Shown: positions 32,593-44,455, numbered from the stretch's first letter. The stretch is 64,000 nt of DNA from Bretschneidera sinensis (GCA_023935145.1 CM043701.1:76964817-77028816), one strand, 5' to 3'. The notes: a model not told the origin generated them from the letters alone. Made by a program: numbers and translations.

Positions 32593-33956
32593 TGATGAGT
32601 GCCAAATATTGCATATTTTGGCTACTTAATTTACGTTTGTTAGCTTAGGAATTTGTTACTTTGAATTGTTTTCGTTTTTTTTTTTTCAGGTTTACAAGCA
32701 CTAGGAAAGGAGTTTCACTAAAATTGCCAGAATTGCCTATACAGATTAGTCATTTTTGTGGATTTTACTGTATTGATTCAGGAAGAACCAGGAGATGAGC
32801 CATATATGCTTGGAAAGATCCGGAAGTCTATTTTCTGAGAAATTTTACGGCTTGTAAAAATGATTTTTCTAGAGAAAGTTATGGCAGTCTTAGTAGACAA
32901 GGGTTAAGCTGAAGATGTCTAGTGCGCTCGAGCGCACCAGACTTGCGATCGATCACAAGTGCGCACTCGCACATCCCACATCTGTTAAAAATGCTTTGCA
33001 GTGCACCAGTATGCGCTTGAGCGCACCAGACTGTGATCGAGCACACTCGAGCAGTATCCCACATCGAATTTGAAACACATTGTACTCCGAAAATTCCACT
33101 ATAAAAGCCCCATCTCACTTCATCATTCGGTGTGCAATCTTGAGGACTTCTACTAGCATTCTAGTGGATCTCGAAGGCTTTGCTCCCACGAGGGGAAGCG
33201 CCGCCTAACAACGAGTGGAATTTCTTCCCATGTATAGTCAGTTTTTAATTTACCGCTTTTGTTAGTTTTAAAGTTTAATGTTTAGCACTGTTATTATGAA
33301 CTTTAGTTTCATGACTATAAGTGGCTAAAATCTTCAGCTAAGGTTGAAGATGAAGCCTCGCCATTGTTTGGCATAATATTTTCAGATTTGTTTATACAAT
33401 TCTGATTTTTTTTAGTATAAATGTTCTGTTCAATTATTTGAGTAAAATCTTATGATTGATTGTGTTTAAATTGTTCTGTTGGATATTCCGTGTGTTTCAT
33501 CTGATGGATACATCGAATCATTTTTGATTAAATTGGATATCCTTTGTGATTTGTTAAAAGCGGATACATTGGATTGTTTTGGTTTAATTGGGATATTTGT
33601 TGTGATTTGTTTTAAGTTGGATTCATAGAATGTTTTGATAGATTATTTTTATAAAGAACATGAAGATATATGCTTTACTTTGGTGGGGTGGATTCAGAAA
33701 CCTTAGTGTTTTTATCATTTGTCTTTAAATCAATTTAGTTTAGTTTATATTTATTTTGTAAAAGACAATTCAAAACTTGGAACTAGATTAAAATAGGCTT
33801 AGTTTAGATAAAAATATTTTCACAATGCAATTCCCTATGGATTCAACCTTGCATTTACACATCACAATGCAATTCCCTGTGGATTCGACCTTGCATTTGC
33901 ACAACACTATATTGCAAATAACTTGTGCGCTTGCGAGTAATTTAAAACTCACAACA
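32593..33956 (+). repeat. Element C 3' LTR
   Basis: It starts TGATGAGTGCC and ends CTCACAACA, 1364 bases. TATA motif at 33100-33106. It contains a 42-base tandem duplication starting CACAATGCAATTCCCT at 33821 and 33863 that the 5' LTR lacks. The 20-base palindrome of the 5' LTR is broken by one G-to-A change here. Confidence 0.9.
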
Positions 33957-33962
33957 AGTTTT

Positions 33963-33980
33963 TGACGCCATTGCTGGGGA
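33963..33980 (+). promoter_or_regulatory. Second primer-binding site, downstream of the element C 3' LTR
   Basis: It reads TGACGCCATTGCTGGGGA, 15 of 18 matches to the tRNA-Asp-type site. It is followed by ATTGTTTGGTTTGTGAA, identical to the leader after the real primer site at 25433-25449. A 3' LTR should be followed by host DNA, so this is aberrant. Confidence 0.85.
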
Positions 33981-34013
33981 ATTGTTTGGTTTGTGAACTA
34001 AGTGGGACCATGA

Positions 34014-34790
34014 CTATAAGAAAAGGATTTAAAAGTTTTCTTGATTGATTCATATCTAATGTACAGAAGAATAAAAAAATGGCCAAAGGTTTTATTATCA
34101 GAAAAAATAGACAATAAAGAGGTGTCATAATTTGTTGGAGGGGATTTGTTTCGTTTTGGGTCGGTTTGGGTTTAATTTATGGAATATAAGTGTATAGACA
34201 CAGTTAAAGAATCCAAAAGGGACCATTGATTTTTCCTAGAGGTGTGGAAACTGCAACAACTTTATGTAAACCCCTATACAAATAAGTAAGCACAAATGGT
34301 CTCCAAGCTAAAGTTTTACCATAAGCTAAACATGAGCAAAAGTAATGAACTCTTTAGCTACTTGCATACTAGGTATATAGAGAAAGAATCGACATATCAA
34401 TAAAAGCAAGAACGACATATGATATTGGTCTATGGGGGTGCTATCAATCAAATTTTTTTGTTTTTTAAACTTCAAGTAACAACTTGGCACATTGACATCA
34501 GAATATTTGATCAACCCTTCAGTCGATAATAAAGTCATTAATCTCTTAACTAGGAGGAGGCAAATAAGTAAAGGCAACTATGTCTAATATGCTTGGGGAG
34601 CAATTACAATAGGGAAATACAAATGTGTTTATGGTCACTTACCAAAAGCAACAAGCAACAGCTAGTAAGTTCATTTTCACGCTTAACCAAGGTGCGAGTC
34701 ATTTAAATCGTGTCAAATATGCCTACTTGGCGCCAAATTGAGCCATAGGGTTTTTTAAGCCTGTTAATTCGGTCTTCCCAATTTTCATGA
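34014..34790 (-). pseudogene. N-terminal part of the plant mobile domain (PMD) pseudogene
   Basis: Minus strand, right to left: ENWEDRINRLKKPYGSIWRQ then VGIFDTI (34785-34705), VKRENELTS, then in another frame PSILDIVAFTYLPPPS followed by a stop and EINDF (34597-34530), SDVNVPSCYLKF, and AYGKTLAWRPFVLTYLYRGL, HKVVAVSTPLGKINGPFWIL (34325-34195). The P-T-x-x-D-V-x-x-x-T-G-L-P-P and L-Y-R-G-L...G-P-x-W-I-x-Q-L-W patterns are hallmarks of the PMD family (Aminotransferase-like, plant mobile domain). Stops and frameshifts throughout show it is dead. The sequence continues on the same strand at 24119. Confidence 0.7.
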
Positions 34791-36089
34791 AATACGAGGG
34801 GAGCTAGAAAAAAAATTCAAAGAATTCTTTGGTTTTTGAAAATGTATATTCTTTTTGGCCTGGGAATGAACAAGAAGGAACTATTGCTACATAAAGCTTA
34901 AGAATTGATTGAGGAAGGGAAGATGATACCTGACTGGAGTTGGAACTATTGTTTTTTTGTAATGTCTAAAGCTATCATGTACAGATGAGAGTTTTACTCG
35001 TGCCATGGAAATTGTCTAATTGATTTAGCACAAATCAATGTTGTGATTGACGACAACAAGTGGGTGATGATGATTATCGTTAAGATAGATATAAGGTTAG
35101 TGGTGTAATGGGGTTGTTGTCTTTTTTTTTCTTTTCAATTTTAGGTTATAAATTTAGGTGCGCAATTGTTGACAAGATCGAGTTTGTGTGGGTGTTTGGT
35201 TTTGTCTAAGGTTTTACAAAAGTTGTAAATTAAAGCATGAAGAAAAAGAATAAGGATTTTGTTTTGTAATAGGATTGTGTCTTAGTTGACCAACAAGAGA
35301 TAAGCAACATTTGAATCAAATGGGTTTTGACTAATTCAAAAAGAAAACAACTATGTGGTTACCTATAAACATGTGCAAAATGGTTTAAATATAAACCATT
35401 ACAAACAAGGGTCATACTGTTACTACTATATATTTTAATGGCCTTTGGGTTTGACTTTTTTTTGGTAATGAGTATGTAGGCCTTTGACATGTAGGGCAAA
35501 AATGATATTTGCAAGCCCACCCTTTTTTAAGTTAGTAATTGGTAGAGCTTGTTTGCATATGTGAGCCCATTTATTTGTAGTAAAGTGCAAGCCAAGCCTA
35601 AAACGACTCATGTTTTGGCAATTACAATGAAGGAAAATAAGTGGAAAAGAAAGGTAGTTAACTACTATAGCAGTTGGACAAAGAAACTGTCTGCAGCTTG
35701 ATTCAAGAAGTAAATTTCCTACAACGATTAGTCTCTCTACACACAACTACAAAAAACCTAGCGTCTCTATTATTTCTTTTCAAGCTTGTATTTACAATTT
35801 TAGTTTTTGTACTCAGTACTTGTTCTTTGAACAATCATTGTAATTCGTTGCAATTTTGTTTGATTTAGTCAAAGTTTCCACCAGTCATGTTTTGTTTTTC
35901 TTGTTTGATGCACTTGGTTTCAATAATTATTCCAGTAAGTGTACAAGGATTTATTCAAATTTTTTCATCTTTCTATAATCGTTTGGTTAGTTTATTTTGT
36001 TGATTAGTCTCTAATAGTTCAATTTGGAATTATGCGTTCTTGACACACCTACATATTCACCTTGTTGATTTTACTGGAAAACATCATGT
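34791..36089. other. Unassigned backbone DNA
   Basis: No recognisable gene. Short open frames such as 35746-35435 (-) and 35674-35868 (+) carry no known motif. The stretch separates the PMD pseudogene from the CACTA fragment; an origin from one or the other cannot be shown. Confidence 0.35.
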
Positions 36090-36415
36090 CACCTATCTGA
36101 TTCATTTCTCTAAAAGCTTCCTCCACTTGGTGAGTTGATCCTATCGAAGGTTCTTCACTCCAACAACCCTTCCTATGAGGAGTCCACCTCTTATAATTAG
36201 GAGTAAAACCCATCTTATACATGTGCAAGGTAATCTCTTATTGACTTAAAAATTTACAATTCTGACACTTATAGCAAGGAAAGTTAATATTTCCCTTATA
36301 CACAAATGATAGATTCTCATACACGAAGTAAAAAAAATCTTTAACTCCTTCGGCAAATTCATATGATATCATTCATAACCCGACAGTCCATTCAACTCTG
36401 ATTAACTGACATCAT
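36090..36415 (-). pseudogene. CACTA (En/Spm) transposase N-terminal domain fragment
   Basis: Minus strand from about 36415: EFAEGVKDFFYFVYEN, GNINFPCYKCQNCKFLSQ, a TAA, EITLHMYKMGFTPNYKRW, TPHRKGCWSEEP, QVEEAFREMNQI. The EF-x-x-G-V...PC-x-x-C-x-N-C...H-x-x-x-x-GF-x-x-x-Y-x-x-W-x-x-H order is the transposase-associated domain of plant CACTA elements. One in-frame stop, and no tnp2 core on the same strand downstream, so only a fragment survives. No CACTA terminal repeats were identified. Confidence 0.7.
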
Positions 36416-37467
36416 TCTAGCTACTAAACCAGTATTGGATCTCTTATTATTAAGTTGTTCTAAATCTTATACATATTCCTTCAATAAAGTAATTGTTTTT
36501 GTCTAACTTGTCCTACATATAAAAAAGATACAAAATGTATGATACAATTTTCATTATTTTTAAGGAAAAACTCTTATTCAGTCTTTTTTATTTTCCAAAT
36601 CCATTTATTAAATACATGTTCCAATGAAGCTAACATAGAATGAAACAAGTATGGATGTAACAATAAATTATGATGAAGCCAATAAAGTAACATACACATG
36701 TTTGAATTTATGTATCTAATCAATTAAGTTATGAAGTAAGAGGGGGATATATTGATACCGCTAGAAGATTGTAAAACCCTCAGAGACAAAAAAATGATAG
36801 TGTCTTAGCGAATAAACAAATAAAAAAATAGATTATCCACATCATGCATGTTGATTTTTTTTTTTAAACAAAATCCTTCCATGCATTAATAGGTAGGGGC
36901 TCTTAACCCATTCAAGAATATGTAATCATTATTGTATTTAGTAGCCTTTGTGCTGTTTCATTTCAAAAAAAATTCCCAACATATCTATTTAGTTTTTCAA
37001 GTACACGACATAAATTCGGTGCTATCTCAAGGAAGATAACTCCAAATTTAGTATATATGTAGAGAACAAGGAGAGATACTATCGAAATTCAGTCAAAACA
37101 AAACAAACAATGAACTACTAACTGCAATATGGATCATGCATTCCTAAACTGTCCATACTAAATAATCCAATGATTATTTAAATACAAACACTCTCATTGC
37201 AGACATACTAATTAATAAGCAACAAGAGCATTTGCATCGCTCAATAATCCTTGGACGAGCAATCTAAGGTAAGATGCAAAAAGCATATACTAATTTAATT
37301 TCAAGCATCCTAGCCCTGTTTAGGGTAGGACTTTTAAATCCTACTTATGGGACTTAAAGTGCAAAAATCATATATTAATTTAAAAATGTGTGTTTAGCAA
37401 ATTAAGACTGGCCTTATTACTCTCTAACATATCTAAATCCCTTTCTGGTCTTAATTCAGTCACTTAT
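36416..37467. other. AT-rich backbone without recognisable gene
   Basis: No coding similarity on either strand. It ends at the 5' LTR of element D. Confidence 0.4.
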
Positions 37468-38724
37468 TGATAAGTGCTTAAATATTCATATTTAAGCCCC
37501 TTAATTTACAGTTGTTAGGCTCTTTGTTTATGTATTTCAGTATATTTTACTTAATTTTTGTGTTTTATGTGTTTTTCATAGGTTTTGAAGAAAAGATGAC
37601 ATTTTCGAGCTCTAAGGAAGAAAAACTGAAGATATGGAACCAGCTAGGAGCGCTCTAGCACACCTCCTCTGTGATCGTGTGCACACCTAGAAGGCTCGAG
37701 TGCGCCCATGTATTCGAGTGCAGAAGAGCACACACGCACAAAGAGGCGGCAGAGCCAGTTTTGGAAAGATTTTTTCCAGATTTATTTTGGAAATTAACGT
37801 TTTGAGGCATCCTTAGAACCCTATATATAGGCTTGTAAAACACATAAACTACACTTTTGATTTTACTTTGCTTTTGTAAAGCTTTGGAGAGGAATTGATG
37901 ACTCGTCTCCATAGTATTCTTCGGGTTTTATTTTTTCTATTTAGTTTATGTTATGATGATGTTTATCATAAACAGCATGTGTAACTAACTCCTTAATAGG
38001 GCTCGATTGAAGCCCTAATTATGTTTTTCCATATATATAATTATTGATTGCCTTTGCAAATATCCATGTTAAGATGCTTTAATTGATTAATGCCTGTTTT
38101 ATTGAATTCTTCATATGTGTGTGTCTGATAAACGTATGCATGTGGTATGGATTAGTTAGTTAGATCAATTTGGATGACCAAGTCCTGGGCCTGATAATAG
38201 TAGTAAAAGAAATCCATGCCGGATTCTTGGGTTAATCATCATGGGAAACCAGGAGTATACAACATACTCTAGGTCTCGTGTGGTTGTCGATTTCCACAAA
38301 CCTTATGCTCTCTTAAGGAACAACTCAGTATACACCATGCTGAATCCCTTAAGAGAGAAAATAGTTAGAGTAACACCATGCCTAACTCGTTGCTTAGGGA
38401 GATCAATAGCTTAAGGAGCAGACCAAGCCCTTAGGTTGACAACCATTAGGTATTCATGGTAGGGCTAGAGCAGTGACACATTACTTATTGGGAAAGTATA
38501 ATTAGTGGTGGATATCAAAGCTCTATGTTCTTATCATTATCAAGTTAGACTCGATATCTATTTCTATCAATTTTTACATTGTGAAACTGGTTCTAAAACG
38601 AAATTCACCAATCCCTGTGGAGATGATCTCGCACTTGCACATTATGCTACTGTAGACCTTATGCACTTGCAAGTAAAATAAGTTCAATTATTTGCTTATG
38701 AATTTAGGTAGATAAATGTACAAC
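37468..38724 (+). repeat. Element D 5' LTR
   Basis: It starts TGATAAGTGCTTAAATATTC and ends TAAATGTACAACA, 1257 bases. TATA motif TATATATA at 37822-37829. Words of the GATCGTGTGCACAC and CTCGAGTGCGCCC type lie at 37650-37740, a degraded form of the GCGATCGAGCGC array better seen in the 3' LTR. Confidence 0.88.
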
Positions 38725-39126
38725 AAGTTTTTTAGAATTATTTTCGTTATTTTTAGTTTGTTTTATCCTGTTTCATTTTTATCAAAAATTTAAGAATTCT
38801 AAGTTTCTGTTTTTCAGCTTATTTTGTTTCATCAAAAACCTAATCTAATTTCTTTTCGTTTTCTATTTCAGGCACTACTCAGAAGCTCTTTGTGACACTT
38901 GCAATCGAGCGCACTTCCTTATGCGATTAAGCGCACTTGAGGCAGATGCTACCCGAGCAGTAGTACTGAACTGCTACATTGAAGCAGTTTTTGCTGATTC
39001 ATGCAAGGACTTTGATCAAGGCATCCAAATTTCTTTCTCCTTGATACAGAGCTTGAGTGGACCATTCAATGAAGGCTTAGAGACAACTCTGAAGAGGTAG
39101 AAGAAGAATTCGAGGAAGAAGCAAAA
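38725..39126 (+). other. Element D leader lacking the primer-binding site
   Basis: Where E has AAGTTTTTAGTGCCATTGCC and the rest of its primer site, D reads AAGTTTTTTAGAATTATTTT. About 37 bases, including the whole primer site, are absent; the E sequence AGAATTATTTT resumes immediately. GCGATTAAGCGCACTTGAGG-type words follow at 38905-38945, in the same place as in E. Confidence 0.75.
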
Positions 39127-40514
39127 ATGGCGGAACAACTAGAAAACCAACAACCACCTGAGTGAAGACCGATGAAGCAATCCTTCATCCCAAGGAACAT
39201 TGACCAGCCATCTTGCATTGCTTATCAACCAGACGTGGACGATAATTATTACATATCTCCATAGATACTCAGTGCACTGACTCACTTTAGGGGTACACCT
39301 ACCGAAGATTCACACTTGCACCTTTGGGAATTCTTCGATCTCTGCAAGTTCCAGCATATCCGGGGCCTAGACCAAGAAGGAATCAGGTTAATTCCTTTCC
39401 CCTTTTCCTTAAAAGATAATGCCAAACTATGGTATAATTCATTGTTTGCAGTTTCTATCCATACTTGGGAAGAGTTGGCCAGCAAGTTCCTAAGAAAGTT
39501 TTTCCCAGCCTAAAAGACGAGGCAAATGGGGAAGGAGATTCAGTCTTTCCAACAAAAGGATGGAGACCTATTCTTTGAGGCATGGGGACATTTCAACGAG
39601 CTACTACTCAAATGCCCACATCACAATCTACCTTAGGAAGAACTGGTACAAGCTTTCTATGAAGGGTTAAGTGATACTAATAAAAGTATTGTGGATTCAG
39701 GTTGTGGATGAGTGCTAATGAAGAAAAGCAGCGAAGAAGCCATGGAGCTATTCGAGACCTTAAGTGAGCACACCCAGCAATTCTCCTTTAGAGGTAGACA
39801 TGGATCCAAGAGCAAAGGTATGTATGAGGTAACCTTAAATGGAGGATCCTCTACCTAAATAGTTGCTGTAGAGAGGAAATTAGATCTTCTTATCAAAGCC
39901 ATGATTGCTCAGAATGCCTCACCTAATTCACCAGCTACACCACTCCAGGTATGCGCTATATGTTCTCAATTTGATCATAATACTGAGATATGTCCTTTGT
40001 ATTCATTTGCAGACCAGGAGTAAGCAAATTATATAGGACCAAGCAACTATCCGCCAAAGAACAACCTATATGCAAACACATACAATCTTAGATGGCGGAA
40101 CCATCCAAATTTCTCCTGGAGCAACAACCAGACTGCTCTTAACCATTAAAGGTACCAAAGGAACTCCCAGCCAGTTGCTCACTCAGCTCCTGAAACAAAG
40201 AAAAATGACCTCGAAAGTCTTGTGAGGCAATTGGCAACTCAGCAACGACAATTAATGACTTCACAAGATCAGTTCATGGTAAATGAAAGGTAATTTTGGA
40301 CTGAGCTAAGACAGACCATTGCGAAACATGAACAAGCCATTCGAAGGCTAGAGGTACAGATGGGATAATTGGCTAAAGAACTAAGTGGCAGAAAGCAAGG
40401 TGAGTTTCCAGCTCAAACACTACCTCACCCCGGGGGACACCAGCAATTGAAGGCTGTCACAACTCTTAGGAATGGTAAGGTCATAGGAACCGATGAGTCT
40501 ACAAAAGCATTTTA
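39127..40514 (+). pseudogene. Element D gag
   Basis: Start ATG at 39127 (MAEQLENQQPPE) followed by TGA at 39163, where E has Arg (CGA-type change). The gag core: HFRGTPTEDSHLHLWEFFDL, CKFQHIRGLDQEGIRLIPFP, VSIHTWEELASKFLRKFFPA (open 39316-39513), GDLFFEAWGHFNELLLKCPH. Zinc knuckle CAICSQFDHNTEIC at about 39955. RWRNHPNFSWSNNQ after it. A later helical stretch (RQTIAKHEQAIRRLEVQMG) precedes the linker. Stops at several Trp/Gln/Arg codons break it, and a shift lies before the pol frame. Confidence 0.85.
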
Positions 40515-40544
40515 GAGAAACCATCAGCATCAAAGGTAAGTGAG

Positions 40545-43166
40545 ATGGAAAAGGTAAATGCACCACCCTTCCTGCAAAGGTTAGTAAAACAAAAGAAAGA
40601 AAATAAACTGCTTGATATCTTTGAAACCTTGCGGAAAGTAGAAATAAACATTCTCTTATTAGATGCAATTCAACAAATACCTGCTTATACTAAATTTCTA
40701 AAAGATTGTTGCACTCATAAGACGAAGTTTCAGGAGCATAAGATGGTAGCTTTAACTGAAGAGGTAAGTGTTGTGCTATTAAGAAAACTACCACTAACAA
40801 TGAAAGATCCAGGTAGTTTCACTATTCCTTGCAGGATAGGTGATCAGCTATTTGAGCGAGCATTATTGGATTTAGGAGCGGGTGTCAATCTACTACCATA
40901 CACAGTATTCGAAACCCTAGGTTTGGGGGAGCTTCAATCGACTTCAATCACTTTGCAACTGAAAGATAGAAGCATCAAAAGACCTAGAGGTATTCTTGAG
41001 GATGTCCTGGTAAAAGTAGGTGAGTTTATTTTACTTACTGATTTCATTGTGTCAGATATGGAGGAATGCTCTATGCCATTACCTCTACCCATCATCTTAG
41101 GATGTCCCTTCATGAGAATCGCTGATACAAAGATTTGCGTGAAAAAGGGTATAGTAAGTATGAAGGTAAATGTTGAGAAAATAGAGTTTAAAATATTTGA
41201 TGCATTAAAACTACCTCGATATGATATAGAATGCTTTAATGTATATATGATGCAAAGTTTTGTTGAGCAAGCTTTTCAGGTCCAGCACATTGATCCATTG
41301 GAGAACATTATTATCCATGGCTTCACAAAAGTGGATATTGAGCAAGAACCTGAAGATATTACTGATGACATCATTAAAGCTGTGCACCTCCTTGAGGCTT
41401 CTTCAAAACATCCAGATAAGTATGCTCATCCATTTGAGTCTTTCATACCTACTAATACCACTTTTATCCCTTCTATTATCCAGACACCAACCTTGGAATT
41501 GAAACAGTTTCCTGAGCATCTAACTTATACGTATTTAGGAGAAAAGAAGACATTACCTATGATTGTGGCTGCCAATTTAATTGTTGGAGAAGAAGAGAAG
41601 CTATTAAGAGTTCTTAGGGAGCATAAATCTGCCATTGGATGGACCATTGCTGACATTAAGGGGATAAGTCCAGCCAAATGCATGCATAGTATCTACCTAG
41701 AAGAAGAAGTAAGGCCCACTCGAGATGCTCAAAGAAGACTTAACCCACACATGAAAGAGGTAGTAAAGGCCGAGGTATTAAAGCTACTAGATGTTGGCAT
41801 TATCTACCCCATATCAGACAGTAAATGGGTGAGTTCGGTCCAAGTTGTTCCAAAAAAGAGTAGGATTACCGTTGTAAAAAATGAAGATGAGAAGCTCATA
41901 CCTACAAGAAAAACAACGGGTTGGAGGGTATGCATTGATTACCAAAAATTGAACAAAGTAACCAGAAAATATCATTTTCTCGTGCCATTCATTGATAAGA
42001 TGTTAGAGAGATTAGCCGGTCACAGTTATTACTGCTTCTTGGATGGGTACAGTTGGTACAAGCAAATTTCCATAGCACCCGAGGATCAAGAAAAAACTAC
42101 CTTCACATGTCCCTTTGTTACATTTGCTTATCGAAGAATGTCATTCGGTTTATGCAACGCACCAGCCACTTTTCAAAGATGTATGATGAGTATTTTTTCC
42201 GATATAGTGGGGAAATTCATTGAGGTATTCATGGATGATTTTAGTGTTTTTGGTTCCAATTTTGATGAATGCCTAAGTCATTTGGAGAGTGTCCTAAAGA
42301 GATGTGAAGAGAGCAACTTAGTGCTTAATTGGGAGAAATGTCACTTTATAGTTCAACAAGGCATTGTATTGGGTCATTCCATCTCTGACAAAGGTATTGA
42401 GGTAGACAAGTCTAAAATAGGCATCATTTCAAAGTTGCCTCCTCCTCTAATAGTCAAGAGAGTCAGAAGTTTCCTTAGACATGCTGGATTTTATAGAAGA
42501 TTCATCAAGGATTTCTCCAAGATCTCTAGACCTCTATGTGCATTGTTAGCTAAAGATACAAAGTTTGAATGGACTAATGACTGTATGAAAGCTTTCAACA
42601 CATTGAAGGATGTTCTCACCTCTGCCCCAATAATGATAGCACCATATTGGAATCTCCCATTCGAGTTGATGTGCGATGTTAGTGACTTCGCCTTGGGGGC
42701 TTTATTAGGCCAAAGAGTCAATAAGGTACATCATGCTATATACTATGCTTCAAGAACTTTAAATGATACTCAGCTTAACTATTCTACTACTAAAAAAGAA
42801 TTGTTAGCTGTTATTTTTGCTTTAGAGAAGTTTAGATCATATCTTATTAGTTCTAAAGTTATTGTATTCACTGACCATGCTACTTTGAGATATTTGTTTT
42901 CTAAGAAAGATGCGAAGCCTAGGCTAATCAAATGGGTACTCCTATTACAAGAATTTGATTTGGAGATCAAAGACAAGAAAGGCAGTGAGAATGTAGTTGT
43001 AGATCATTTGTCAAGGCTACCCTATGAGAATGACGACAAAGAATTACCTTTGAATGGGAACTTCCCTGATGAACAATTGTTCGTTCTAGAGGTAACACTT
43101 CTATGGTATGCTAATATTGTAAATTATTTAACTGCAAAAGTTTTTCCCCCAGGTATGACTACATAA
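40545..43166 (+). pseudogene. Element D pol: 873-codon protease-RT-RNase H frame
   Basis: One open frame covers the pre-protease block (residues 1-75), protease (ALLDLGAGVNLLPY, D109-L-G111), an acidic linker (about 230-330), RT and RNase H. RT: TTGWRVCIDYQKLN, YCFLDGYSWYKQI (D500), SFGLCNAPATFQRCM, FMDDFSVFG (D564, D565). RNase H: MCDVSDFALGALLGQ, YSTTKKELLAVIFALEKFR, VIVFTDHATLRYLFSKKDAK, ENVVVDHLSRLP. It keeps the Trp of N-W-E-K-C that is a stop in A, B and C. YSGYNQI of relatives is YSWYKQI here, a change next to the active site. The frame ends before integrase and gag is broken, so it is listed as a pseudogene fragment although the frame itself is intact. Confidence 0.85.
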
Positions 43167-44455
43167 GAAAAGAAGTTGCTGATATCTCTATCAAGACACT
43201 ACCATTGGGATGATCTTACCTCTTCAAATTTTGCCCCGATCAAATCATCCGACGATGTATTCCAGAAGAGGAGCACTTAAGCATATTACAACATTGCCAT
43301 CAGTTTGCTTGTGGAGGACATTTTGGGGCAAAACAAACAGCTCTTAAGGTACTACAATCTGGTTTTTATTGGCTTAATCTGTTTAAAGATGCTTTCTTCT
43401 TTTGTAACTTATGTGATAGATACCAGTGGATAGGTAACATCTCTTCCCAAAATCAGATGCCCCTACAGAATATTCATATAGTAGAACTTTTTGATGTATG
43501 GAGCATTGATTTCATGGGTCCATTTCCTAACTTCTTTGGTTATTTATATATTCTTGTAGGTGTGGATTATATGTCCAAATGGGTTGAAGCTGTCCCATCA
43601 AAAACTAAGAATCATAAAGTAGTTGTAAAGTTCTTACAGACTAACATCTTTACATGATTTGGGACTCCAAGAGCAATTATCAGTGATGGGGGCAGCCACT
43701 TTCATTATCGTTCTTTTGCCAAACTACTCCAAAAATATGGGATCACTCATAAAGTTGGCACTCCATATCACTCTCAAACCACTGGCCAAGTGGAGATTAG
43801 CAACCGAGAGATCAAAGGAATCCTAGAAAGGACAGTGAAGCCTAATCGGAAGGATCGGTCTTTACGCTTAAATGATGCTCTATAGGCATATCAGACAGCT
43901 TATAAGACTCCAATTGGCATGTCTCCCTACCGCCTAGTCTTCGGAAACGCATGCCATCTTTCGGTAGAATTAGAGCATTGAGCATATTGGGCCATAAAGC
44001 AGTTCAACTTTGACATGAAACAAGTGGGTGAGAAAAGGAAGCTGCATCTAAATGAACTTGAAGAATTGAGATATGATGCCTACGAGAATGCCAAATTATA
44101 CAAGGAACGGACAAAAGCCTATCATGTCAAACAACTAGTGAGGAAAGAGTTCCATGTAGGATAAAAGGTGTTGCTATATGACTCAAGATTGAGACTGTTC
44201 CCAGGCAAGCTCAAGTCCAGATGGTATGGTCCGTACATGGTCACCAAGGTCTTCCCTCATGGTGCTTTAGAGGTCTGTGGTCCCAATAGAAATCAGCTCT
44301 TTACGATAAATGGACACAGAGCCAAGCCATACCTCGATATTAACTTCCCTCCAAGAGATGAAGACTTGGCACTTGAATCAATACAGTATACAGCTGAGAT
44401 ACAAGCGCTGGAGCCACAAAAGGTGGATTCTAAGTGCTTCCTTCCAACCAAGTAG
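43167..44455 (+). pseudogene. Element D integrase, four nonsense codons
   Basis: After a frameshift near 43165-43200 the zinc region reads [20 protein letters not shown] with a decayed second Cys pair (CNLCDRYQW). The core: [58 protein letters not shown]; both Asp and the Glu are present. From 43457 to 44455 a single frame holds, cut only by TGA 43655-43657, TAG 43883-43885, TGA 43979-43981 and TAA 44162-44164. Each is one transition from the codon in relatives (Arg, Trp, Arg, Gln). C-terminus: [36 protein letters not shown]. Confidence 0.87.

Larger units (their letters stand above)
24120..33956 (+). mobile_element. Element C: Athila-like Ty3/gypsy retrotransposon without extra ORF
   Basis: Both LTRs, primer site, gag, protease, RT, RNase H, integrase, 3' non-coding region and polypurine tract are present, about 9.8 kb. 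Unlike B and D, no additional ORF lies between integrase and the conserved 3' blocks. LTRs differ at about 12 of 265 compared bases plus indels. There is no normal 5-base target duplication: the right LTR is followed by a second primer site and then by a 24-base repeat of the left flank. Confidence 0.9.

Noticed and set aside
35435..35746. 103-codon minus-strand open frame as a host gene
   Set aside because: No recognisable domain and no intact neighbouring exons; it lies in unassigned backbone.
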